Assembly (NCBI GenBank): GCA_024233515.1
Contig: JACKPO010000009.1
Location: 1 to 64,000 of the forward strand
DNA: 64,000 nucleotides
From: Chlamydiales bacterium
GTDB taxonomy: Bacteria; Chlamydiota; Chlamydiia; Chlamydiales; Simkaniaceae
Direction of reading: 5' to 3'
Part shown: one piece after another, positions 1 to 7,587 of the stretch
How positions within the stretch are numbered: position 1 is the first letter of the stretch
Layout: every line of letters starts with the position of its first letter
Made by a program: the position numbers and the translations under genes
The notes under the pieces: generated by a model
What the model saw: the letters and a program-made list of their open reading frames with translations, nothing else
What the model was told of the DNA's origin: nothing
The model's database searches: none

Positions 1-27
1 CCTTTATTCTGAAATGTCCAAACTCGA

Positions 28-45
28 GGGACTAGACACTAGTCC
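28..45. repeat. end fragment of dispersed palindromic repeat
   Basis: GGGACTAGACACTAG at 28-42 is identical to the right end of the full repeat at 32332-32501, and the next bases complete a small palindrome (GGACTAG-ACA-CTAGTCC, 29-45). Nothing else of the repeat is recognisable nearby. It could be a remnant, or the target palindrome alone. Confidence 0.4.
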
Positions 46-125
46 AATGCTTTCGTCATCAAAATCTTCTTGAAGAATAACGCCATTTTTTTTATCCTTG
101 CAACCGATTAACAAGGGATGGTCTC

Positions 126-1139
126 ATGAAATGGTTTATCTGTGTTTTTCTCTTCTGTGCTCAAACATTTGCACTCCAACCTCCATCTCCGCGCATCTCT
201 GAAGCTACCATCCAATCCCGAAACAACACATTTTCTTCCGGAGATTTCAGCTATATCTTTTCATTTCCGGAAGGATGGGGCTTAGCAGATAACATCTGTA
301 GACCAGATGGCACAGCTCAATTTACGATTGCCCCTATTCGTAAAGGGCCCTCCTGCACCATCACTGTTTCGAATTTCCCCTCTGAAAAAGAGGCGCAAGA
401 TGAATTAATACACCAATCAGGAACGTTTAACCAAACCTCCGAAATAGAAGATGGGTTTGAGGCAAAAGTTAGCAGCGGATGGTATGCTTGCAGGAGAAAA
501 GGAACGCAACTGATTCAAAGCTGGTATCTAGTTCCAAAAAAGCTTATGGGAGCTCACTCTCTCTTGGCCTGGAACGCTCTAAAAGTCCTACCCAAACTGG
601 AAAAAGCGCGGGGATTAGATGAAATCGATTTCTCAGATCCGAGCCCTGTTTTCGTAAAAAACAAGGGATGGGTGAGCAAACATCCAGAAAAAAACCTATT
701 CGTTATTTATACCGAGACTTTCCCAATGTCTAGAGTCGAACCCAATAAGAAGAGCGACCGATTATACTCCCTTCACATCACTGAAATGAGAAAAGAAGCC
801 TTCTTTTATCTTTCATGGAATCCTAGCCCTCACGATCACGAGAGGATTTACACAACCTTCTTAGAAGAGATGATGGCCGATCTTCAGAAGAGTCAAAAGA
901 ACCAAAGTTTCGGAAAACCCTCTATTCACATGGATAAATCATATGCACTCCTACCAGGCTACCCCTACACTCTCGTTGCTCTTTCGGGTGATGACTTTTT
1001 GTTCGGTTTTGCAGTGAAAATCAAAAGCTTAATTCCAAGTACTCCCTACTTCCAAGAACGGATTAGTGAAAAAGATATTGAAACAGGGATCAATGATTGC
1101 ATTCGCAAAGTGGAATGGCTCAATGACGATAAGTTTTGA
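126..1139 (+). CDS. secreted hypothetical protein
   Basis: Unrecognised protein of 337 residues. It starts with a short basic N-terminus and a hydrophobic stretch (MKWFICVFLFCAQTFA) ending in a plausible signal peptidase site after about residue 17, so export to the periplasm or outer membrane is likely. The rest is soluble and rich in aromatic residues, with four cysteines before residue 125, and no motif I can assign. An ATG preceded by AAGGGA supports the start. The last 20 bases overlap the convergent GT25 gene, and no terminator is visible between them. It is expressed away from the nifSU-pgmA block, so the neighbours say nothing about its role. Confidence 0.6.
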   Translation: MKWFICVFLFCAQTFALQPPSPRISEATIQSRNNTFSSGDFSYIFSFPEGWGLADNICRPDGTAQFTIAPIRKGPSCTITVSNFPSEKEAQDELIHQSGTFNQTSEIEDGFEAKVSSGWYACRRKGTQLIQSWYLVPKKLMGAHSLLAWNALKVLPKLEKARGLDEIDFSDPSPVFVKNKGWVSKHPEKNLFVIYTETFPMSRVEPNKKSDRLYSLHITEMRKEAFFYLSWNPSPHDHERIYTTFLEEMMADLQKSQKNQSFGKPSIHMDKSYALLPGYPYTLVALSGDDFLFGFAVKIKSLIPSTPYFQERISEKDIETGINDCIRKVEWLNDDKF

Positions 1140-1761
1140 AGATCCCTTCAATATCACTTACCCCATCCGATTGGTTGAGTAACCGATCTTTGCACCCAAA
1201 CCACCGGTCCTTTTGCTGCAGTTTTTCCCAGACAGCATCCGTAGCAAAACCGGCGCTTTGTTGGAGGAAAAGATGATCCCGCGTTTGATCCACAGCCTCT
1301 TGAAAACAATCCCGCAGCGCAGGGATATATTCAGGGTGAACGACATAGGCATGGGCGCGATGGGCAATTCTCAGGCGATATACTTGTTCGACATAGGTAT
1401 GATAGACCTCGAAATAGGCTCCTCCTAGAAGGTAAACATCCCAAACCCCATCAAACTTCTCGAAAAACCGTTTAGTCTCTCGCTCAATTTTGGCTTTAGA
1501 ACAGTAGCATGTTACATCATCCTCTAGAATAAGCCCCCTCTTCCACCCCTGACTTTTTACAAAATCGAGCGCTTTAATGTGTGAAAGGAGACATCCTCTT
1601 ACTCCATTGAGAGGAAGATCGACAGCTTGCAGACGATGAACCTTTGAAAAGTCGACCTTTAACCGCTTCAACTCTTTAGTCAAAGCTTCCTTCCGATCGG
1701 TGCGACGATCTAAATTGATATAAACAATCCCATCAAATTGACTAAGCGACATGATTTTCAC
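1120..1761 (-). CDS. glycosyltransferase family 25 (LPS-type)
   Basis: 213 residues with the layout of family 25 glycosyltransferases, which modify LPS or collagen-like acceptors. The N-terminus reads DGIVYINLDRRTDRKE, the standard opening of the family. A RGCLLSHIKAL segment follows, then the LILEDDV acidic motif near residue 80 expected to bind the metal and nucleotide-sugar. The acceptor and sugar cannot be told from sequence. A second in-frame ATG nine bases downstream (1752) is an equally good start. The 3' end overlaps the convergent gene at 126-1139. Other surface-polysaccharide genes lie at 20 kb, 43-46 kb and 62 kb, but this one stands alone. Confidence 0.75.
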   Translation of the reverse strand: MKIMSLSQFDGIVYINLDRRTDRKEALTKELKRLKVDFSKVHRLQAVDLPLNGVRGCLLSHIKALDFVKSQGWKRGLILEDDVTCYCSKAKIERETKRFFEKFDGVWDVYLLGGAYFEVYHTYVEQVYRLRIAHRAHAYVVHPEYIPALRDCFQEAVDQTRDHLFLQQSAGFATDAVWEKLQQKDRWFGCKDRLLNQSDGVSDIEGIFKTYRH

Positions 1762-1783
1762 ATGCCAAAAGTGTCAAAAAATG

Positions 1784-3646
1784 TCAAAAACTCAAGAGGG
1801 AAAGATCTGGTTTTACCGTTAAGGTTGGAGAGAGGCGGGAGCGGAGGATCTGCTGAATCGCATCGAGAGTTGCCCCTGTTGAAGAAGGACAGGTTGTACA
1901 AGCCCCTTGATAGGCAATGATGATCTCTTTTTCATCTTTGAAAGCAGAGACCTCAATCCCCCCCGCATCCAGTTCGATATAGGGTTGAATCTCATCACGG
2001 ATCACCTCTTTGATATGATCGAGCTTCTCTTCAGGTGAGAAAAGATGCCAATTGGGGTCCCCTCCTTCTGTTCCATTTTCTCCTGGGACAGGGGGAGCCA
2101 CAGAAGGATCTTGAAGGGGAATGTCTTGGCATTTTTCAGCCGCTTCTTCAATCGCCGAAAGGACTAAATTTAGGAAAGGGTCTCCCTCTTTTGGAAAGGC
2201 AGGGATATTGGTAAAATCGCGTACTTTCCGATCGATCAAATCAGCCTTTAACCGTCGCGCTTGATCATAGGTTTTTCTCAAGAGAACTTCACAGGCAGTA
2301 TCCGCAGCACCCACCAAAAGAGATTCTCCAAAACAGAGAAACTTTGCGTCTGCAATCACACCATCTGTTTCGTCCACGACCAGAGAAAACTTCACTCGAT
2401 TCCCCTGACGGGTTCCCTCACCAATCACAACGCGCATCTCTTGCATAGCGCCGGCATTTTCTTTAAACACCCCTAAATTACGTGGATTTAAAATCCGCTC
2501 TTTTAGAAGATTGCTATACCCCTTCCACATTAGACTAGTGTCTAGTCCCAAAAATCCTTCCTCGTTATTACCCCATCTTTTGGCACTAACCACTAGCTCT
2601 CTTGAGAAAGTACGGCACTTTTGCGCAGCATCCACAACCATCCCGATTGCCCGGTCGATCTCCTCTTCCGTTGTGTTACGAGAGAGTGAAAAGGTCAATG
2701 TGCACTCTTTCAAGCGATCAAAAGAGACATATACCCCTCGCTCCTCAAGATGGAACGATAGGAGCTCATTTTTCACCCCAGGAAACTCTATCACACTCGT
2801 ATGCGGCAGCCGTTCCACATCTTGGTAAAAGATCTTTGCCTCTGGAAGGGCAAGATGAATTCCCTCTTCGAACTTGTCGCGGAGACGCACCGTTTCCATA
2901 CAGAGATGATCAAACGATTCACTCAGTTCTTCAATGGCAATCCCAAGCCCCACAAAAGCTGGGAGATTGAGCTCCCCATCGATCGCTCCATACTCGATCC
3001 CTCTCCGAATAAATACCCCTCCACTCCCTCTTGGTCCATGAATCAATGTCCCCTCAAAGCTCAGGAAGTCGATTGGCATTTCACTGAATTTAAAGTAGAG
3101 CTTTCCCAAAATATGAGATGCATCAACATGGAAAAGGATCCCCTTTTCACGGCAAAGTTCTCCCAGCTCCCAGATCGGATGAATCACTCCCGTTTCCCCA
3201 TCGGCCCAACTGAGTGAAACGAGTCCTGTTTTCGGTGTGATCATTGCCTCGAGGATCTCTCTCGTGATTTGACCCTTCTCATTTTTTGGAAGCACATGGG
3301 TGCAAAGCCCCATTCCATCAAATCGATGAGATAGATCACTTTCCTTTTCAACAATGAGATGATTCTTCCCCTGTTCCATCACATGATCAACATAAAAGGC
3401 ATGGAAGACATTAAATTGCCCCTCCTTTCCAGAAGAGCAAAATTGAAAGCGATCTTTTTCATGAGCTCCCACAAAAGCATAGAGATCGCTCCGTACTCTC
3501 TTGATCGTCGATTCCGGTTCTTTTCCCATTAAATAGGGAGCCTCTAGCGCCAGCCAATGCCTCTTAAAAAACGGTTGCATTTGAGCAATACAATGATCGG
3601 AAGGGCGGGTGATCCTTCCATTATCCAGATAGATCGGCTGACTCAT
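1784..3646 (-). CDS. NifS-like/NifU fusion protein
   Basis: 620-residue fusion. Residues 1-345 have the cysteine-desulfurase (class V aminotransferase) fold, with DGETGVIHP near 149-157 and FHVDASH at 172-178. Residues 380-470 resemble the IscU/NifU N-terminal scaffold (ERILNPRNLG), and the end is a NifU C-terminal domain with CTTC at 583-586. In C. trachomatis the equivalents are the adjacent genes CT721 and CT720, next to pgmA as here. The NifS part looks catalytically dead: the usual S-HK-hGPkG motif is SFEGTLIHGPRG (196-207), without the PLP lysine, and the SSxC active-site loop is missing. Residues about 351-371 are encoded by a dispersed repeat. It overlaps pgmA by 4 bp. A structural or scaffold role is more likely than desulfuration. 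Confidence 0.8.
   Translation of the reverse strand: MSQPIYLDNGRITRPSDHCIAQMQPFFKRHWLALEAPYLMGKEPESTIKRVRSDLYAFVGAHEKDRFQFCSSGKEGQFNVFHAFYVDHVMEQGKNHLIVEKESDLSHRFDGMGLCTHVLPKNEKGQITREILEAMITPKTGLVSLSWADGETGVIHPIWELGELCREKGILFHVDASHILGKLYFKFSEMPIDFLSFEGTLIHGPRGSGGVFIRRGIEYGAIDGELNLPAFVGLGIAIEELSESFDHLCMETVRLRDKFEEGIHLALPEAKIFYQDVERLPHTSVIEFPGVKNELLSFHLEERGVYVSFDRLKECTLTFSLSRNTTEEEIDRAIGMVVDAAQKCRTFSRELVVSAKRWGNNEEGFLGLDTSLMWKGYSNLLKERILNPRNLGVFKENAGAMQEMRVVIGEGTRQGNRVKFSLVVDETDGVIADAKFLCFGESLLVGAADTACEVLLRKTYDQARRLKADLIDRKVRDFTNIPAFPKEGDPFLNLVLSAIEEAAEKCQDIPLQDPSVAPPVPGENGTEGGDPNWHLFSPEEKLDHIKEVIRDEIQPYIELDAGGIEVSAFKDEKEIIIAYQGACTTCPSSTGATLDAIQQILRSRLSPTLTVKPDLSLLSF
2535..2596 (-). repeat. shortened dispersed repeat inside the NifS-NifU coding sequence
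   Basis: Bases 2535-2586 match the left end of the repeat at 32332-32501 base for base (CTAGTGTCTAGTCCC through CATCTTTTGGCAC). Bases 2587-2596 (TAACCACTAG) match the right end of the degenerate copy near 57005. The middle of the element, including the core hairpin, is missing. It is read in frame on the minus strand and adds about 20 residues (SAKRWGNNEEGFLGLDTS) to the linker between the NifS and NifU domains. The same peptide appears if the intergenic copy at 32332 is translated on the minus strand, which confirms that the DNA, not the protein, is what is shared. Confidence 0.85.
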
Positions 3647-4329
3647 AGCTCCTCTTTCTTCCAGCTGTCTCCCTCAAAAGCATAACAAAGAGGGATCCCT
3701 GTAGGGATTTCAAGCTCTAGTACTTCTTCTTTTGTTAAGCCATCGAGAAACATCACAATCGAACGGAGAGAATTTCCATGCGCTGAGATCAAGACATTTT
3801 TCCCTTCTTTAAGAAGGGGAACGATTTTTTCCTTAAAATAAGGGATCGAACGCTCTGCTGTCATCTCAAGACTCTCCCCATTTGGCGGAGGAATATCAAA
3901 ACTTCGACGCCAGATTTTGACTTGATCCGCGCCAAATTTTGCCCGCGTTTCGTCCTTATCTAGCCCTTGAAGTTCCCCATACATCCGTTCATTGATCTCC
4001 CAAGCTTTCACAACAGGGATCGTCTCCTCTTCAGCTTTGGGATCGTAAATCTTTCCCCACTCATCAAGCTTTCCTTCACCATAATGAAGAAGAACTGGCG
4101 TCTTCTGACTCTCATGCTCTGTCATCGCAATCATCGCCGTCATTTGGGCGCGCATCAGCGAAGAGACAAAAATCCTATCGATCGGGATGTGGCTGATCGC
4201 TCTCCCCGCTTTTTGAGCCTCTTTAATCCCATCCTTACTGAGAGGAACATCGACCCATCCTGTAAAGCGATTTTTTTGATTCCAGTCCGATTTCCCGTGA
4301 CGGAGGAGTACTAATTTTCCTTTTTCCAT
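3643..4329 (-). CDS. gpmA: 2,3-bisphosphoglycerate-dependent phosphoglycerate mutase
   Basis: Interconverts 3- and 2-phosphoglycerate in glycolysis, in the cytosol. At 228 residues it has the normal length of the cofactor-dependent enzyme. The N-terminal LVLLRHGKSDWN holds the catalytic histidine of the RHG motif, followed by NRFTGWVDVPLS; the second catalytic histidine is in ISAHGNSLRS near residue 185. The usual RHGES is RHGKS here. It lies upstream of the NifS-NifU gene with a 4-bp overlap, so the two are probably co-transcribed, as in C. trachomatis where pgmA (CT722) neighbours CT721/CT720. A divergent pseudouridine synthase starts about 55 bp away. Confidence 0.92.
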   Translation of the reverse strand: MEKGKLVLLRHGKSDWNQKNRFTGWVDVPLSKDGIKEAQKAGRAISHIPIDRIFVSSLMRAQMTAMIAMTEHESQKTPVLLHYGEGKLDEWGKIYDPKAEEETIPVVKAWEINERMYGELQGLDKDETRAKFGADQVKIWRRSFDIPPPNGESLEMTAERSIPYFKEKIVPLLKEGKNVLISAHGNSLRSIVMFLDGLTKEEVLELEIPTGIPLCYAFEGDSWKKEEL

Positions 4330-4384
4330 CCCTTTATCATAGATCAGATTGTCTTATTCTACCAACTATTCTATAATGCTAGTC

Positions 4385-5086
4385 ATGGAACCAAATCGTC
4401 TAAGTAAAATTTTAGCTAAAGCAGGAGTGGCCTCGCGCCGCGCCGCTGAAACTCTCATCTTTGAAGGGAAAGTACGTGTCAATGATGTCACGATTACCGT
4501 CCCTCAAACCATCGTCGACCCCCTCACCGACAAGATCTACGTTGACGATCACCCCATTACCCTGTCCGATGAAAAAGTTTATTATATTCTCAATAAACCA
4601 AAAGGATTCATCTGCTCCAATAAGCCTATGGGACGCAAAAAACTTGTTGTCGACCTCTTTGCTCATCTGAAACACCGCCTCTTTACCATCGGCCGCCTTG
4701 ACCGCGATACCACCGGTCTTATCCTCCTCACAAACGATGGCCACTTCGCTCAAGAGGTGATCCACCCCTCCAAAAATATCGCTAAAGAATACCTTGTCAA
4801 AACTGGGCAAGAAATCACCCACGAGCACCTGGAAAACCTCTCCAAAGGAACCCTCATCGAAGGAAAATGGATCCGCCCCTACAAAGTGACCAAAGTGCGT
4901 CGCGGCACCCTAAAAATTGTCGTTAAAGAAGGGAAGAAACGAGAAGTGCGCCTGATGGTCCAAAACGCCGGGCTCGCCCTCCTCTCCCTCTCTCGCATCC
5001 GGATCGGCGGCCTCAAACTCGGCGACCTCCCCGAAGGCTCCTTCCGCGAGCTCTCCGAAAAAGAACGCTCCCTCATCTTCGCCTAA
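4385..5086 (+). CDS. pseudouridine synthase, RluB/RsuA family
   Basis: Converts specific uridines in rRNA to pseudouridine. 233 residues from the chosen ATG. An S4 RNA-binding domain comes first (RLSKILAKAGVASRRAAE), followed by the catalytic domain with GRLDRDTTGLILLTNDG, whose first aspartate is the expected nucleophile. The region KREVRLMVQNAG is typical of RsuA/RluB/E/F enzymes. Longer starts exist upstream (4349), but the S4 domain begins at 4385 and homologues start there. It corresponds in position to C. trachomatis CT723. The target base cannot be told from sequence alone. Confidence 0.85.
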   Translation: MEPNRLSKILAKAGVASRRAAETLIFEGKVRVNDVTITVPQTIVDPLTDKIYVDDHPITLSDEKVYYILNKPKGFICSNKPMGRKKLVVDLFAHLKHRLFTIGRLDRDTTGLILLTNDGHFAQEVIHPSKNIAKEYLVKTGQEITHEHLENLSKGTLIEGKWIRPYKVTKVRRGTLKIVVKEGKKREVRLMVQNAGLALLSLSRIRIGGLKLGDLPEGSFRELSEKERSLIFA

Positions 5087-5333
5087 AAAGCGCCGCAGAA
5101 TAAAGCAATGCGCGGAGGATGTCACTGCGTACGATTTTCCTACGGGCTAAAAGTGGAATCGTCAGAGGATAAAGAATCACCAACCCCTGAAGAAAAAGAT
5201 ACGGATAGATAAAAGAAACCTCAAAAAGGGTTGAAAAAACGTTATACAGACAAGCAACGGTCACCCCTAGAAAAAAACACGCAAACCCAACATCCCACTT
5301 GCTATTCTTTTGTGAATTATCATTCGCTATCAT
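5073..5333 (-). CDS. small membrane protein, unknown
   Basis: An 86-residue protein starting at ATG 5331-5333. After a polar N-terminus (NDNSQKNSKWDVG) it has two hydrophobic stretches (ACFFLGVTVACLYNVF and FIYPYLFLQGLVILYPLTIPLL), then a basic tail ending in RRR, suggesting two transmembrane helices with a cytosolic tail. A longer reading frame runs up to 5486, but the extra part is proline/glycine-rich and comes from GC-rich intergenic sequence, so I do not include it. It overlaps the convergent pseudouridine synthase by 14 bp. No family recognised. Confidence 0.45.
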   Translation of the reverse strand: MIANDNSQKNSKWDVGFACFFLGVTVACLYNVFSTLFEVSFIYPYLFLQGLVILYPLTIPLLARRKIVRSDILRALLYSAALFRRR

Positions 5334-5534
5334 GGAACTAAAATAAGGGTCGCAGATGTATTTGACAAGTTTTTCTTGATTCTCATATTGACACCAAAAA
5401 ACAGGGGGCCGCAAAGCGCCACCCAATGGGCCGGGTCGGGCACCCGGAGGATATTGCCGAGATGGTTGCGTTTTTATTATCCCCAACGTGTGGGTGGGTG
5501 ACAGGGCAACTTTTTGAGGTCGACAGCAGCATCG
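5334..5534. other. intergenic stretch with GC-rich hairpin block
   Basis: No gene is supported here. Bases about 5402-5455 are much richer in G and C than the surroundings and contain the stem CCGGGT-CGGGC-ACCCGG. The block lies just past the 3' end of the broken photolyase gene. It matches none of the repeats elsewhere in the window. It could be a remnant of transferred DNA or a structured RNA; I cannot tell. Confidence 0.35.
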
Positions 5535-5637
5535 CTACAATCGACTAAAAATTTCCAGGGCTTTTTCCCGCATCTTCTTGTGTTCCACCATGGGATGGGG
5601 GTAATTTTCTCCTAGATGGTGTCGTCATAAGATAATA

Positions 5638-6769
5638 CCATTTATCAAAAATAAAGTTTAGTCTGAGCCCACTCTCTTGAACACAGTTGACGCACAGCTC
5701 CAACTTGTGAGGTAAATGCATTCCAAGCATCGCAGCAACTGCCCAAAATATGCTCATAGGAATCAAAACAACGGTTTCCTAAATATCGATCTCTAAGCAC
5801 TTGCCATACTTGTTCAGTCGGATTTAACTCAGGAGAACTTGCAGGCAACGGTAGTAGCGATATATTGTTTGGTATGCACAGCTTTTTCGTTGTATGCCAA
5901 GCAGCTCGATCGAATACAATAACTGCATGATTACCAGGCTCAATTTCCTTAGAAATCTCCTCTAAGTGTTTTTGCATACATCCCATCCCAATTGTTGGCA
6001 AAACCAATCCTACTGCTCGGTCTTTTTTTGGACAGACAGCACCAAAAATATAGGCATACTCAAACTGCTGTTGTCGGATCACTCGGGGACGAGTACCCCG
6101 TCTTGCCCATAACCGAGTGACCGTCCCTCTTTGCCCAACCCTTGCTTCGTCTTGAAACCAAATTTCAACATTTTCAGAAGCAATGCCTTCTGGCAATACT
6201 CCTGCTACTTTTTCTTGAAATTTTTTTTAAAGTCTTCTTGAATCAAAGGATCAGATTTTGGATGTTTTGATCGTGCTGAAATCCACGAGAGCCCACACCG
6301 TTCAAGTACGTGGTAAACACTTGGTAGCGCATGATCAACACAGAATTTTTCTTTAAGCAAAACCTGAATATCTTGTCCCCGAACCCTTCCACCCTCACGA
6401 AGAGTCTGCAGTTTTTCTACTTGTTGCCGAAATGCTTCCTCTTGTTCTTCAGCTAGCTTTCTTTTGCGGCCTTTACCAGGCTGCTCCTTTAACCCTGGCA
6501 CCCCTTTAGCAGCAAATCGTAGTACCCATCGACGCAATGTAATGAGAACAATCCGGAACATTTCAGTGACTTCCTGCTTGGATTTGCCTGCTTTTAGATG
6601 GCCCAAAGCGAGGAGTCGTATGCGTGTTCTGGGATTAGGTTCGCGCTTTGCAAGGTAGAAAAAATCTACTTCTGAACTTTTTAATTGTATGTCTTCTGGT
6701 GTATTCATTTGACTCTCCATGGGGTTGAAAACCAAAGATCATACACTAAACTTTATTTTTGATAAATGG
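5638..6769 (-). mobile_element. IS630-family insertion sequence nested in the IS5 element
   Basis: Bounded by TA dinucleotides (5636-5637 and 6770-6771), as expected for IS630-family insertion. The ends are perfect 25-bp inverted repeats starting CCATTTATCAAAAATAAAG, or 28 bp if the flanking TA and one further base each side are counted. The body is about 1.13 kb and carries one transposase in two overlapping frames on the minus strand. The stop codon of the transposase lies within the terminal repeat. Intact ends and frames suggest it was recently active. Confidence 0.9.
5645..6735 (-). CDS. IS630-family transposase, two frames joined by -1 frameshift
   Basis: The first frame (6735-6205) encodes a helix-turn-helix DNA-binding part (KSKQEVTEMFRIVLITLRRW), and the second (to 5645) the DDE catalytic part. 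The latter shows IWFQDEARVGQ, VIVFDRAAWH and LPASSPELNPTEQVWQVLRD, the three acidic-residue blocks of the family. The frames meet at a run of eight A (TTTAAAAAAAATTTC on the minus strand). Slipping back one base there joins EDFKK to KFQEKVAGVLPEGIA and gives one continuous transposase. A nearby ATG at 6717 or 6708 may be the true start. I read the A8 tract as programmed slippage rather than decay, since both halves are otherwise intact. Confidence 0.88.
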
Positions 6770-6823
6770 TATAAATTTTTTGTTATACTTCTTAGCGTTG
6801 ATCACAAACGAAAGGAGTAGATC

Positions 6824-7587
6824 GTGAAAAGTGCGCATAGGAGACATGACATATCAGACCGAACTTGGAGTATATTGCAGCCTCTTCTCCCAGGAAGAAG
6901 AGGGATGTGGGGTGGTATTGCAAAAGATAATCGGCTGTTCATTAATGCTGTTTTTTGGGTTCTTAGAACAGGGGCCCCTTGGAGAGATTTGCCTCCGGAC
7001 TATGGAGACTGGAAGAATACTCACCGACGTTTTTGTCGTTGGAGAGACAAAAATATCTGGGAAAATCTACTGGAAGCACTGATCATAGATCCAGATTATG
7101 AATGGCTAATGATTGATGCAACTCATATTAAAGTTCATCCCCATGCTGCAGGTGCAGTAGGTGGAAATCAAGATATGACTCGAACAAAAGGGGGCTCAAC
7201 TCAAAATTGCATATTGCCGTGGATGCGCATGGTATGCCGCTCAGACCGATTGTTACAGAAGGTACCCGAGCTGATTGTAAGGAAGCTAGCAAGTTGATAC
7301 AGGATATTGTAGCGGAATATTTGCTGGCAGACAAAGCGTATGACACCGAGGAAATAATAAAGAAAGCGGAAGAACAGAGCATGCAAATTGTCATTCCTCC
7401 GAGGAGAAATAGGAAAAGTAAACGTCTTTATGATAAAGACTTATACAAACTAAGGCATTTAGTAGAAAACGCTATTCTTCACCTGAAGCGTTGGAGAGGC
7501 ATAGCAACAAGATACGCAAAAACGACGGCTTCATTCTTAGCTGGAGTTCAAATTAGGTGTATAGCTATGTGGGTAGATATCTTATGA
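6824..7587 (+). CDS. IS5-family transposase, two frames joined by -1 frameshift
   Basis: Transposase of the IS427-like group. It starts at GTG 6824 with AAGGAG upstream. The first frame (to 7297) has the N-terminal DUF4096-like part (ISDRTWSILQPLLPGR) and the first catalytic aspartate in WLMIDATHIKVH. The second frame (readable from about 7190) continues with LHIAVDAHGMPLRPIV, LADKAYDTEEI and the C-terminal LKRWRGIATRYAKT. The frames join by a -1 shift at AAAAGGGGG, giving TKGGLNSKLHIAVDA, the expected continuous sequence of the family. Both catalytic blocks look intact, but the left end of the element is displaced by the nested IS630. Confidence 0.87.

Noticed and set aside
1158..1428. Open frames on both strands inside the GT25 gene
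   Set aside because: They lie within a well-supported gene, have no family character or ribosome site, and follow its codon periodicity in the wrong frame.
2511..3217. Several plus-strand frames of 105-138 codons opposite the NifS-NifU gene
   Set aside because: Antisense shadows of a strongly coding strand; the translated sequences are low in aliphatic residues and look non-protein.
4412..4828. 138-codon minus-strand frame opposite the pseudouridine synthase gene
   Set aside because: Antisense to a confident gene; no ribosome site and no recognisable motif.
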